From CAYLSV01 sp964386435 (GTDB lineage: Bacteria > Planctomycetota > Phycisphaerae > Tepidisphaerales > Tepidisphaeraceae), in assembly GCA_964386435.1 (NCBI GenBank), contig CAYLSV010000015.1:1-55578 (forward strand): 55,578 nt of DNA, written 5' to 3'. Below the pieces are notes generated by a model. The model had not been told where the DNA came from and did no database searches. It saw only the letters and a list, made by a program, of their open reading frames with translations. Both the position numbers and the translations under genes were made by a program. Shown piece by piece: positions 1 to 8,525 of this stretch (position 1 is its first letter; each line of letters starts with the position of its first letter).

Positions 1-188
1 TCGCGGTCGAGGTCCAGGCGAAAGGCGATGGCCCCGAAGTCGAAGGCGTGCGACGTCTGCCCGATCGTGACCGGCGCGTTCGTCAACGGTTGACCGTCAG
101 GCATGCTGAGCTTGAGCGTGGTGGCCGTGGTCCGGTGCTGCCGGATGCGGGCGTTGATGGCGTCGTCGGTGAGGTCGGGGTGGGTCAT
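1..188 (-). CDS. GH10 endo-xylanase-like protein, N-terminal fragment (runs off window)
   Basis: Only the first 62 codons are present; the gene continues beyond the left edge. The start is the ATG at 188. The visible protein opens with a polar stretch (IRQHRTTATTLKLSM), then a short beta-rich segment reading PVTIGQTSHAFDFGA. The pattern V-x-I-x-Q-T-x-H-A-F-x-F-G matches the start of many bacterial GH10 xylanases, where a small N-terminal beta module runs into the first strand of the barrel (usually ...RHAFLFGCN). The catalytic glutamates lie outside the window, so the call rests on this one motif. It is divergent from the sugar gene starting at 379, with a 190 bp spacer that could hold promoters for both. 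Confidence 0.5.
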   Translation of the reverse strand, partial: MTHPDLTDDAINARIRQHRTTATTLKLSMPDGQPLTNAPVTIGQTSHAFDFGAIAFRLDLDR

Positions 189-378
189 GATGCGTCCCGG
201 ACGTGTTGCGCGTCGGGGGCATTAGACTACCCGCGTGCGAAGATCGCCGCAACGACATCGCAACGGTTTAGAAGTGGCGTTGACTTGCAAATCGTGGTAG
301 ACTGATTCCCACAAGGCGAATTACGGGCGTCGGCAGTCGGAGGGGCTGCGGGCGCCGGATGTTTCTCACCGACCGATT

Positions 379-1134
379 ATGCCCGACCCGAAGATCTGCT
401 TCAACACCGCCACGCTCGTCGCCCAGCACGCCGGTTGGCGGCTGAACCTGGAGGAGTGGATGGACCACGACCGCCGCACGGTGGAGCGGACCGACGACGC
501 CGCCTTCGAGCAGATGTGCCGCGACATCGCCGATGCGGGATTCGCGGGGGTGGAGCTGTGGCGGGCCCACGTCGACCCGATGCGGGTGGACGGCGAACGC
601 GGCCGACGGTTGCGGCGGATGTTGGCGGCGCACGATTTGGAGCCGGTGGCGTTGGCCGGGCCGTTGACGGACGAGACGGCCCGCGTCTGCAAGCTGCTCG
701 ATTTGCCGCGGGCGGCGGCGGGCTTGTGGGGCGACGACGCTGCCGAGGCGGCGCGGGTGGCGCGGGCGACGGGCCTCGCCTTCGACTTCGAGAACCACCC
801 TGAGGCCACAACGCAGGCGATCCGCCAAGCCGTGCCCGAGGGGTGCGGTTGGGCGGTCGACACCGGCTGGCTCGGCACCAGCGGCCTCGACGGTCCGACG
901 GCGATCCGGGAGCTGAAGGATCTGGTCCGCCACGTCCACGTGAAGGACGTCCGCGAGCCGGGCACGCACGACAATGTCCCGCTGGGCACCGGCTGCGTCG
1001 ATCTGGAGGGCATCTTCCGCGAGCTGAAGGCGATCGGCTACGACGGCTGGTACTCGTGGGAGGACGAGCCGAGCGACCGCAACCCGCTGGACCTCGCTGC
1101 CGAGATGCGACAGTGGATCGCCGCCCGAATCTAG
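379..1134 (+). CDS. Sugar phosphate isomerase/epimerase family protein (xylose isomerase-like TIM barrel)
   Basis: 251 residues, the usual length for the AP-endonuclease-2/xylose-isomerase-like superfamily. Visible family marks are GFAGVELWRAH (strand 2), FDFENHP (metal-binding Glu), WAVDTGW (Asp in the DxxH/DTGH position), VRHVHVKDV and, near the C-terminus, YDGWYSWEDEP with the final metal-binding Glu. Such proteins isomerise, epimerise or dehydrate keto-sugars with a divalent metal; the substrate cannot be read from sequence. The ATG at 379 has no clear Shine-Dalgarno. Upstream, TGGTAGACT at 295-303 could be an extended -10, but no good -35 accompanies it. The next gene starts 23 bp after the stop, suggesting co-transcription. 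Confidence 0.75.
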   Translation: MPDPKICFNTATLVAQHAGWRLNLEEWMDHDRRTVERTDDAAFEQMCRDIADAGFAGVELWRAHVDPMRVDGERGRRLRRMLAAHDLEPVALAGPLTDETARVCKLLDLPRAAAGLWGDDAAEAARVARATGLAFDFENHPEATTQAIRQAVPEGCGWAVDTGWLGTSGLDGPTAIRELKDLVRHVHVKDVREPGTHDNVPLGTGCVDLEGIFRELKAIGYDGWYSWEDEPSDRNPLDLAAEMRQWIAARI

Positions 1135-1157
1135 TTGGCACCTGCCGGAGGAACCTG

Positions 1158-3809
1158 ATGACGCTGACCCATCTGATTGCCGTGGCGGGCGTGCTGCTCG
1201 CCGCCCTTCCCGCCTTGGCGCGGGCCGAGTACACGCCGATGCTGCCCAAGACCGGCCCGACCGAGCGGGTGATTGTCATCGACGTGTCGAAAGACAAGAA
1301 CGTCGGCACCGATCCGTACAACGGCTACTGGCACTTCTCCGAATCACACGACGCGATCCTGACGATTTGTGCGTTGCAGGGCCTGATCAACCGCGAGTCG
1401 ACGACGAAGATTTACCTCACGAACCTGCCGGGGCAGATCGCGTGGAACCCGTCGCAGCTCGGGCTGGACGACGCCGAAGACGACGCCACCTCGGCCGCGC
1501 TGGCCGACGGGTTGGTGCCATATCCGATCGAGCACGCCGAGCTCGATGCGAGCAAGCGATTCCCAGCGCTCAGTTACTTGATGGCCAACTACGGCCATCT
1601 GGTGGAAGGCATCAGCTTGTGCCCGACGACGGCCGGGTTCGAGTTCGACACCGCCGCCAACAGCGGCGGCCGGTCGGCGGCGCTCAACGCCTGCACGTTC
1701 GAGTCGCTCTTGCCGGTGACGCCGATCATCAACAAGTACCTGCGCGACGAGGGCTTCGAGCTCGAGCGCGTCCACGACTTCCGCGGCATGAGCAACGCCG
1801 AGGCGATGCGGTGGTCGATGGATCGCTACCTCGACCACCCGAACCGCAACCGCCAGGTCGTGGGGGTCTGGAGCGAGCTGGGCACGCACCCGTCGACCAT
1901 GGCCGACTACTTCGTGGCGACGCACACGTTCACGTACTTCCTGCACCGCGACCACCGCTGGACCGAGCCGTTCGGCGTGCAGGTGGATGACGCCGACGAG
2001 TTGATGAAGGAGCTGCTCAGCCCCGAGCATTACCCGCCGGGCATCCCAAACATCGGCTGTGTCGAGATGAGCGACTGCATCCCGCTGATCGAGGAACTCG
2101 GCTATGCCAGCGTGTGCGGCATGTTCCCGAACGCGTCGATGACGTCGTCGATCCCGACAGATCCGTCGAGCTTCACGCCGGCCGACCCGCCGAAGGTGTT
2201 GGAGATCGACCCGAACGGCATCTACCTCGCGTGGAACGGCCCGGACGGCGACAACATCAACTTCGGCTTCCACTTCAACTACCCGGCGATGCGGCGCGAC
2301 CCGATGACCGGGCAGGTGCCCGTGGCTTGGCGGTTCAACCCGTACATCATCGATTTGTTCCCGACGCTGTTCGCCTGGTACACCCAGCAGGGGCCGGGCA
2401 CGATCGACCTGACGTCGAGCCTCAACGACGGCGGCGACCCGAAGACGCCTGAAGGCCGGGCCTACTGGATCGAGACGTACACGCACTACCTCGAGGCCTC
2501 CAATGGCGCGATCCAGGTGGCCAACTTCATGGGGCAATTCCCGAACGAGCACTTCCATGCGATGATGGGCCACGTGCCGCTCAAGGCGGTGGTCAACGGC
2601 TACCACGGCGTGGGCGAGCGGGACTCGAAGTTGCTGCTCCGCGACAACGAGGCCCGGACGCTCTACACGAACCAGATCGGCTTCCGCGGGCCCAAGCCCA
2701 GCTCGATCGGCCACCGCTTCACGGGCAATGCCGTGATCGACTTGCGGCAGACCATCGAGAACGACGCCGTCGCGGGCGAGCCGTACTTCGTGGTCGGCCG
2801 GCTGCCGAGCGAGTGCGGGCTCAACGGCTTCTCCATCGCCCACCACCTCACCAAGCGGCTGCAGGCGCAGACCGACCGCACGATTTACCTCGTCCGCGTC
2901 TCCGACCTGGCCGCCACGCTCAAGGCCCACCGCGACCGCGGCAGCGACTACGACGGCCTCGCCGCCGAGCTTTGGCAACGGGTTCGCCAAGATGCCGCGA
3001 GTGACGAATCGATCACCGCGTTCATCGACGGCTTGAGCAGCGACGACCCGCTGGCCCGTCGTGCTTCGGCTGCTGGCTTGCGGGCGACGGACGACGCGCG
3101 GGCGAGCGATGCCCTGCTGGCGGTGATGGACGACGAAGACGAAGCAACCCGCCGCCTGGCCACGGCGGCGCTGGCGCGGCGTGGCGATCCGCGTGCCGTC
3201 GATGCCGTGGTCGCGCAGTTTGGCGAGCCCGGCGGCGAGTTCATCGCCTCGCATCTGCACCGCTTCGGCGACAACGGCATGATCGCCGCCGACGACGTGT
3301 TGAAGCACGCCGAGGATGATGCCACCCGCCGCGACGCCGCCGTCGCCCTCGCCGGGTTCGGCACGAAGGGCCAACCGCATGTCGACACCCTCGCCGCGGC
3401 ACTGGCGTCTGCCGACGATCGGCAGGCGAAGCTCGCGCTCATCGACGCGCTGGCGAGGACCGGCGACCCGGCCGCCGTCGCTCCGCTGATCGCGCTGATC
3501 GAGCGGCCCGAGATTGACGATCCGGATCACAGTGTGCGGTCCGCCGCCGTGCGGGCGCTGGCAATGGCCGGACGGGAGTCGCCGGAGACGCTGCCGATGT
3601 TGGAGCGGGCGCTAATGCTGCGTCGCGCCGCCGATGTGAAGGGGCTCGATTCTCACCCGCTCCGCCGGGCCGCCCTGCTGGCGCTGGAGCGCCTCGGCCC
3701 CGACGCCACCGATTTGGCCGACGCTATCCGCCCGATCACCGGCCGCGAAGGTGGCCGCCTGCGCGACCTCGCCACCCGCGCCCTTGCCGCCGTCGAAGCC
3801 ACCGAGTAG
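1158..3809 (+). CDS. Secreted GxGYxYP-like domain protein with C-terminal HEAT repeats
   Basis: 883 residues. The start is the ATG at 1158, chosen because GGAGGAA lies at 1147-1153 and because it gives a signal peptide (hydrophobic VAGVLLAALPALARA). After the signal comes a domain with TICALQGLINREST (about residues 68-81), typical of the N-terminal part of GxGYxYP proteins (putative glycoside hydrolases), then WSELGTHPS and a long alpha/beta region to about residue 610. From about 615 to the end there are helical repeats rich in Ala/Arg/Asp (DDPLARRASAAGL, DEATRRLATAALARRG), read as HEAT/PBS-lyase-like repeats for protein contact. The pairing of the two modules is unusual. Family assignment of the front half is by motif only. 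Confidence 0.6.
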   Translation: MTLTHLIAVAGVLLAALPALARAEYTPMLPKTGPTERVIVIDVSKDKNVGTDPYNGYWHFSESHDAILTICALQGLINRESTTKIYLTNLPGQIAWNPSQLGLDDAEDDATSAALADGLVPYPIEHAELDASKRFPALSYLMANYGHLVEGISLCPTTAGFEFDTAANSGGRSAALNACTFESLLPVTPIINKYLRDEGFELERVHDFRGMSNAEAMRWSMDRYLDHPNRNRQVVGVWSELGTHPSTMADYFVATHTFTYFLHRDHRWTEPFGVQVDDADELMKELLSPEHYPPGIPNIGCVEMSDCIPLIEELGYASVCGMFPNASMTSSIPTDPSSFTPADPPKVLEIDPNGIYLAWNGPDGDNINFGFHFNYPAMRRDPMTGQVPVAWRFNPYIIDLFPTLFAWYTQQGPGTIDLTSSLNDGGDPKTPEGRAYWIETYTHYLEASNGAIQVANFMGQFPNEHFHAMMGHVPLKAVVNGYHGVGERDSKLLLRDNEARTLYTNQIGFRGPKPSSIGHRFTGNAVIDLRQTIENDAVAGEPYFVVGRLPSECGLNGFSIAHHLTKRLQAQTDRTIYLVRVSDLAATLKAHRDRGSDYDGLAAELWQRVRQDAASDESITAFIDGLSSDDPLARRASAAGLRATDDARASDALLAVMDDEDEATRRLATAALARRGDPRAVDAVVAQFGEPGGEFIASHLHRFGDNGMIAADDVLKHAEDDATRRDAAVALAGFGTKGQPHVDTLAAALASADDRQAKLALIDALARTGDPAAVAPLIALIERPEIDDPDHSVRSAAVRALAMAGRESPETLPMLERALMLRRAADVKGLDSHPLRRAALLALERLGPDATDLADAIRPITGREGGRLRDLATRALAAVEATE

Positions 3810-3821
3810 GCAGACCCAACT

Positions 3822-4841
3822 ATGAGCCAGACGAACCGACAGATCACCTTCGTCGCCGAGCGCGAGGCCGAGGTGAGGCACGCCCCGCCGCCCGCCGATC
3901 CGCCGGCCGCCAACGCCGTGCGCCTGCGGACGCGCTACACCCTCGTCAGCCCCGGCACCGAACTCGCCTGCTACCGCGGCACCGAATCGTGGGCACCGTT
4001 CCCGCACGTCCCCGGCTACGCCGCCAGCGGCCGGGTGACGGCCATCGGCTCCAACGTCGAGGGCGTGGCCGAGGGCGACCTCGTCTTCTGCTACAACCCG
4101 CACAGCGACATCAGCGACGTCGATCTGGACGTGTGGTTCGTGACGCCGCTGGCGGAATCGGACCTGCGACTCGCCCCGTTCGTCCGGCTGGCGGCCGTGT
4201 CGATCACGGCGTTGCAAACCGCCCCGCCGCAGCTCGGCGATCGAGTCGTCGTTCAAGGTCTCGGACCGGTCGGCAACTTCGCGGCGCAACTCTTCACGCT
4301 CTCCGGGGCCGAAGTGGTCGGGGTCGACGTGTCACCGACGCGGCTCGAACTGGCTCGGCAGTGCGGCATCAAGCACGTCGTCAACGCGGCCGAGTCCGAC
4401 CCGGTCGAGGCGGTGAAGGACCTGCTCGGCGGCAAGGGCGCGGCAACCGTCGTCGAGGCGACGGGCTTGCCGGACCTCTGCCTGACGGCGACGAAAATGG
4501 TCGCCCCCGGCGGCGGCGTGGTGCTGCTGGGTTCGCCGCGCGGTTCCTTCCGCGGCGACGCGACCGAATTGCTCCGCCGAGTCCACCTGTGGGACTTCGG
4601 CTGCGTCCGGCTCGACGGCGCGCACGAATGGCGCATCCCGATCAAGCCCCAGCCGTTCGTCAGGCACAGCATCAGCCGCAACTGCGAGCTGCTGCTCAAT
4701 CTCATCCGCGACAATCGCCTGAAGGTCGAGCCGCTGCTGACGCGGACGGCGACGCCCGAGGAGGCGCAGGACGTGTACCGCCGCCTGCTGGAGGAGCCGG
4801 ACGAGCATCTCGTGACGCTGTTCGACTGGAGCGCCGGGTGA
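3822..4841 (+). CDS. Medium-chain dehydrogenase/reductase (alcohol dehydrogenase-like), lacking zinc ligands
   Basis: 339 residues, MDR superfamily. The Rossmann nucleotide site is GLGPVGNFAAQLF (about residue 147) followed by VVGVDVS, so it should bind NAD(P). In zinc-dependent members the catalytic metal is held by a Cys near residue 40 and a GHE motif; here these positions read VSPGTELACY and PGYAASG, and the four-cysteine structural lobe is absent. It therefore belongs to a zinc-free subgroup seen next to sugar-processing genes, probably oxidising or reducing a sugar or sugar acid. It lies 12 bp after the GxGYxYP/HEAT gene and its stop overlaps the next start, so translation is probably coupled. 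Confidence 0.75.
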   Translation: MSQTNRQITFVAEREAEVRHAPPPADPPAANAVRLRTRYTLVSPGTELACYRGTESWAPFPHVPGYAASGRVTAIGSNVEGVAEGDLVFCYNPHSDISDVDLDVWFVTPLAESDLRLAPFVRLAAVSITALQTAPPQLGDRVVVQGLGPVGNFAAQLFTLSGAEVVGVDVSPTRLELARQCGIKHVVNAAESDPVEAVKDLLGGKGAATVVEATGLPDLCLTATKMVAPGGGVVLLGSPRGSFRGDATELLRRVHLWDFGCVRLDGAHEWRIPIKPQPFVRHSISRNCELLLNLIRDNRLKVEPLLTRTATPEEAQDVYRRLLEEPDEHLVTLFDWSAG

Positions 4842-6196
4842 GGCTCGCGTGGCTCATCGCCATGCTCCTCGTCCTGCCGGCCGCCCGCACGCCGCCGGGG
4901 GTGACGTTGGAGCAGATCGACGGCGTGTGGTGGCTCGTCGATGCCGGGGGCGAGCGGTTCGTCTCGGTCGGCATCAACCACCTCGAGCCGGGCATGTACC
5001 TGGAGACGGCCAACCGCGGCCACACCCTCGCGCGGTTCGGCGACGACCTCGTCACGCCCGCCGGCGAGTTCAATTACAGCGGCGAGGCGGCGCAGCAATG
5101 GTGGGCCGAGGTTCGCGGGCAACTCCACGAATTCGGCATTAACTCGATCGGCTTCCACACCTACGGCCTGCCGGATCGGTGGGTTTCTAACGACTTCTTC
5201 CACTTCGCCCGGCTGCGGGTCGGCCGGCCGCTCGTGCCCGATCCGGCCGACGACGGGGCCACGACTGCCGAGCGGTACGACTTGTTCGGCGACGCGTTCT
5301 GGCGTGAGCTGGACGAACAGGTTGCCCGGCAGGCCCGCCGACACCGCGAGAGCGAGAAGCTGCTGGGCTACATGCTCGTCGACTACCCGCGCTGGCTGAC
5401 GCCCGACGAGTTGGTGCTGCACCCGCTGGTCGAGCAACTGCGCCGACTGCCAGCCGACGCACCAGGCAAGCGGGCGTGGGTCGATGTGCTCCGCGACCGC
5501 CACCCAGACGCCGCCACCGCCGCAGCGGTCTACAACGTCGCGGCGGTGACGTGGAATCAACTGGCTCAACGAACACGTTGGCCGGACGCGCCAGCCGATC
5601 CCGTCGCCGTGGCGGCGGATGGTGAAGCGTTCCTGCGCGTGGCGGCCGAGCGGTACTACGGCCGGCTGCGGGCGATCATCCGGAGTCACGACCCGCACCG
5701 GCTCGTCTTCGCCCGGCTCTACCTCATGCGCGAGGGCGACGGCTGGTTCCTGCCGATCAAAGGCAAACACAGCGACGCGATCGCCGTCGAGGCGTATCCG
5801 CGGTTCGAGCAGCAGTTGCCGTTGCTGGAGGCGGTTCACGCCGCGACCGGTCGGCCGATTCTCAACGCCGACGCCGGGTTTGCCGCGCCCGATCCGGAGC
5901 GGCAACGTCACGGCGTCAAGGGCACGCAGGTCGCCAGTCGTGCCGAGGCGGGCGCGGCCTACGCCGAGGCACTGGAAGGTTCAATGCGACTGCCCTACAT
6001 GCTCGGCTACCACTGGTGCGGCTTCATCGCGCAGTGGGACGATCCTCACCGCACCCAAGCGATCAACGAGAACGGCCTGGTCGACCCCTTCGGCCAGCCT
6101 TACCCGGCACTTGTCGGGCCGTTCCGCGAGGCCAACGCCAAAGCGGCTGAGTGGCACGCCAACGCTACAGCAACCCAACGCAGCCAAGATCCCTGA
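4838..6196 (+). CDS. Secreted glycoside hydrolase, agarase-like (TIM barrel, GH50-type resemblance)
   Basis: 452 residues from a GTG at 4838 that overlaps the preceding TGA (GTGA), with a signal peptide RLAWLIAMLLVLPAA. An upstream in-frame reading has no convincing start. The mature protein begins with WWLVDAGGERFVSVGINH, the pattern opening agarase-like GH proteins, and contains INSIGFHTYG, LGYMLVDYPRW, DAIAVEAYPRF and the C-terminal MLGYHWCGFIAQWDD followed by NENGLVD, as in GH50-like enzymes. The Glu in AVEAYP may be catalytic. The substrate is unknown. Its 3' end overlaps the convergent aldolase gene by 32 bp. Confidence 0.55.
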   Translation: MRLAWLIAMLLVLPAARTPPGVTLEQIDGVWWLVDAGGERFVSVGINHLEPGMYLETANRGHTLARFGDDLVTPAGEFNYSGEAAQQWWAEVRGQLHEFGINSIGFHTYGLPDRWVSNDFFHFARLRVGRPLVPDPADDGATTAERYDLFGDAFWRELDEQVARQARRHRESEKLLGYMLVDYPRWLTPDELVLHPLVEQLRRLPADAPGKRAWVDVLRDRHPDAATAAAVYNVAAVTWNQLAQRTRWPDAPADPVAVAADGEAFLRVAAERYYGRLRAIIRSHDPHRLVFARLYLMREGDGWFLPIKGKHSDAIAVEAYPRFEQQLPLLEAVHAATGRPILNADAGFAAPDPERQRHGVKGTQVASRAEAGAAYAEALEGSMRLPYMLGYHWCGFIAQWDDPHRTQAINENGLVDPFGQPYPALVGPFREANAKAAEWHANATATQRSQDP

Positions 6197-7040
6197 GGTA
6201 ATTGGCGACGAACGCCTTCATCGCCGATCGGCCGGCGAACAGGGGCGGCTTCCAAGAATCGTACGGGCTGCCCTGCCAATCGGCGTCGGCCGCGTCGGCG
6301 AGTGCCTTGCCGAACGCCTGGTGCAGGCCGGTGGCGACGTTCATTTTGCGGAAGCCGAGCTTGGCCGCGCGTCGAACGTCGGCCATCGGGATGCCGGTGC
6401 CGCCGTGCAGGCTCAGCGGGACGCCGCCGGTGCGCTCGCCGATCTGCTCGATGAGGTTGAACCGCAGGCGGGGCTCGCGCTTGTACAACCCGTGCGCGTT
6501 GCCGACGGCGGGGGCGAACAGGTCGACGCCCGTCTCGCGGACGAAGCGGGCCGCGTCGTCGGCCGTGGTCAGGCCGGTGTCGTCCTCGTGCAATTGCTCG
6601 GCGGCGGTGCCCTCAGGGTTAAAGCTGCCGACCTCGCCCTCGATGCTCGCCCCGCGCTTGTGGGCGAGCTCGACCATCGCCTTCGTCCGGCGGATGTTCT
6701 CGTCGAGATCGAGCGAGGAGCCGTCGAACATCACCGACTTCAGGCCAAGATCCAGCGCCCGCTCGACGAGTTGTTCGTCGTCGCCGTGGTCGAGGTGCAG
6801 GACAACCGGCACGTCAGCCCGGTCGGCGAAGTGCTTGATGATCGCCGTGCCGCCCTCCAGTCCGACGTAGTCGCTGGTCGGTTCGAAGATCATGAACATC
6901 ACCGGCGACCGCGCCTCGCCGGCCGCCTCGATCACCGCCTGCACCGCGTCCGGCTGCCCGCCCAACGGGCAGAACGCCGGCAAGCACACCTCGGCTCGAT
7001 TGAGAACGGGCAGGATGTCGGAGAAGCTGGCGAGGGGCAT
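6165..7040 (-). CDS. Class II (zinc-dependent) fructose-bisphosphate aldolase family protein
   Basis: 291 residues from the ATG at 7040; an open frame continues upstream but is coding sequence of the next gene. Class II aldolase marks are PVVLHLDHGDD (zinc and catalytic Asp/His), VMFDGSS, GEVGSF, VGNAHGLYK (zinc His) and LSLHGGTGI (zinc His plus phosphate loop), with MNVATGLHQAF near the end. The enzyme would cleave a phosphorylated ketose to DHAP plus an aldehyde. Because it sits 8 bp downstream of an L-fucose isomerase-family gene and near a PfkB kinase, the natural substrate may be a catabolic sugar phosphate (fuculose-, rhamnulose- or tagatose-type) rather than fructose-1,6-bisphosphate. 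Confidence 0.8.
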   Translation of the reverse strand: MPLASFSDILPVLNRAEVCLPAFCPLGGQPDAVQAVIEAAGEARSPVMFMIFEPTSDYVGLEGGTAIIKHFADRADVPVVLHLDHGDDEQLVERALDLGLKSVMFDGSSLDLDENIRRTKAMVELAHKRGASIEGEVGSFNPEGTAAEQLHEDDTGLTTADDAARFVRETGVDLFAPAVGNAHGLYKREPRLRFNLIEQIGERTGGVPLSLHGGTGIPMADVRRAAKLGFRKMNVATGLHQAFGKALADAADADWQGSPYDSWKPPLFAGRSAMKAFVANYLRDLGCVGLL

Positions 7041-7048
7041 GAGTCGGT

Positions 7049-8524
7049 TCAGGAAGTCGGCGGCGTGACCACGCTCACGCCCAGGAAGTCGCAGGCGAGT
7101 CGCAGCGCGGCGACGTGGTCGCCGTGAACGAGCGTGGCGTGCTGCGTGAAGCCGTTTTCCGCCAGCGTGCGGTAAAACGCGCCCGGCTCGCCCGGCAGCT
7201 TGAGCCAGCACCAGGTCTGGCCCTGCCGGTCCTCGTCCGGCACCGCCTCGGCGGGGGCGACGAACATCGACCACTCGCCGCCACGATGGACGAGCGCACA
7301 CACCGTGACCGCGCCGGGCCGCACCTCGAAGCCGTACTGCCCCGGCACGTGTTCCACCGCCGACGGCAAGTCGCCGATGGCGTCGGTCTGGCTGCGGAGC
7401 GTGATCTTTGCCGACTCAATGGCCAGGCTCGGCGGCGCGTTGCCGCCGTGCCAGGCGAGGGCGAGCGTCGGGTCGGTGCGGTGCCGGATCGTCCAGTCGA
7501 TGAAGAACGGCCGCGTCCCGCCGCCGGTCACGCGATCGGCGGCGAGCATGCCGATCGCCCCCAGCACGTCGCTTTCGCACGCCGTGGGCAACCCGGCGTC
7601 GGTCAGGCGGCCGTACGTCGCGTTGGCGTTGATGCCCAAGGCGTCGGTCAAGTTGCCCCACTCCTGAACCGCCAGTGCGTCGAGCCGCTCGGCGTCGACC
7701 ATCTTCTCCAGGAACAGCTCCAGCTTCGCCGCCTTGGCGAAATACGATTCGTGAACCGAATGCTCGGCCACCGATTGCTGGATCGCCTCGGCCCGCTCAT
7801 GGACGGCGGGATCGTCGTCCGGCGTCTCGCGGTTGTGCTTGATGATCGGCCAAAGGTCGATCGGCACGACGGACAGATGAAACTTCTCCAGCAGCGCCGC
7901 CTCGTCGTACGCGCAGCACTCGAACGGCTCGGGCCGCTGGCCGAACTGGCCGATGCGGGCGTGGGTCAGGCCGCCCGTGACGGCGACGGCGCGGGCGAAA
8001 GTCTCCAGTTCGTTCCGCAGGGCCGCGTCATCGTGGTGATGCACGCCGCCGAAGCGGTACGGCAGCCGGCGACGCCACAACGCGGACGTGATGGCCAGCG
8101 TGCCGCAGTAGGAATCGCTGACCCGCCCCAGATCCTGCTCGGGCGGATCGTGCGGCGGCGGCTCGGCGTTGGCGAAGACGAACGTCGGCACGCCCAACCG
8201 CCCGGCCAGCTCGCCCACGGCATTTTGGCTGGCGAAATCCGTCGGGTTCACCACCAGCCCGGCCACGCCCCGCGCGGCGAAGTGTGCCGCCAATCCTTCG
8301 GCCTCGGCTCCGGTGGAGAACGCGCCGTTCTTCGTCGAGCCTGTCGCCGGGTCGGCCGCCTCGCCCGCTTCGGTGATGTCGACGAGCTCAACGCCGTCGA
8401 GCGACGCCAGCACATGTGCGACGCCGTCGCGGGTTTGGCGGCAACTGGCGGAGTAGCCGAAGAAGTCGTTGCGGTACGTCGGGGCGTACGCCAGCTTGAT
8501 CGGCGGGTGCGGCCTCGCCTTCAT
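7049..8524 (-). CDS. L-fucose/L-arabinose isomerase family protein
   Basis: 491 residues. The N-terminal half carries GVAGLVVNPTDFASQNAV, like the N-terminal Rossmann domain of the FucI/AraA fold. The middle part has EWGNLTDALGINANATYGRL and LPTACESDVLGAIGMLAAD, where the Glu in ACESD is the conserved metal-binding position of FucI-like isomerases. A histidine-rich GGVHHHDD segment is also present. It would interconvert an aldose and a ketose. The start overlaps nothing but lies 1 base from the stop of the upstream epimerase gene (stop 8526-8528), and the aldolase follows after 8 bp, so the three form a tight operon on the minus strand. Confidence 0.75.
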   Translation of the reverse strand: MKARPHPPIKLAYAPTYRNDFFGYSASCRQTRDGVAHVLASLDGVELVDITEAGEAADPATGSTKNGAFSTGAEAEGLAAHFAARGVAGLVVNPTDFASQNAVGELAGRLGVPTFVFANAEPPPHDPPEQDLGRVSDSYCGTLAITSALWRRRLPYRFGGVHHHDDAALRNELETFARAVAVTGGLTHARIGQFGQRPEPFECCAYDEAALLEKFHLSVVPIDLWPIIKHNRETPDDDPAVHERAEAIQQSVAEHSVHESYFAKAAKLELFLEKMVDAERLDALAVQEWGNLTDALGINANATYGRLTDAGLPTACESDVLGAIGMLAADRVTGGGTRPFFIDWTIRHRTDPTLALAWHGGNAPPSLAIESAKITLRSQTDAIGDLPSAVEHVPGQYGFEVRPGAVTVCALVHRGGEWSMFVAPAEAVPDEDRQGQTWCWLKLPGEPGAFYRTLAENGFTQHATLVHGDHVAALRLACDFLGVSVVTPPTS

Positions 8525-8525
8525 C

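Noticed and set aside
280..303. TTGACT/TAGACT as a promoter before the first isomerase gene
   Set aside because: The boxes are only 12 bp apart, too close for a sigma70 promoter; only the extended -10 part may be real.
1344..3530. 728-codon minus-strand frame opposite the GxGYxYP/HEAT gene
   Set aside because: Shadow frame; the plus strand has a Shine-Dalgarno, signal peptide and recognisable repeats.
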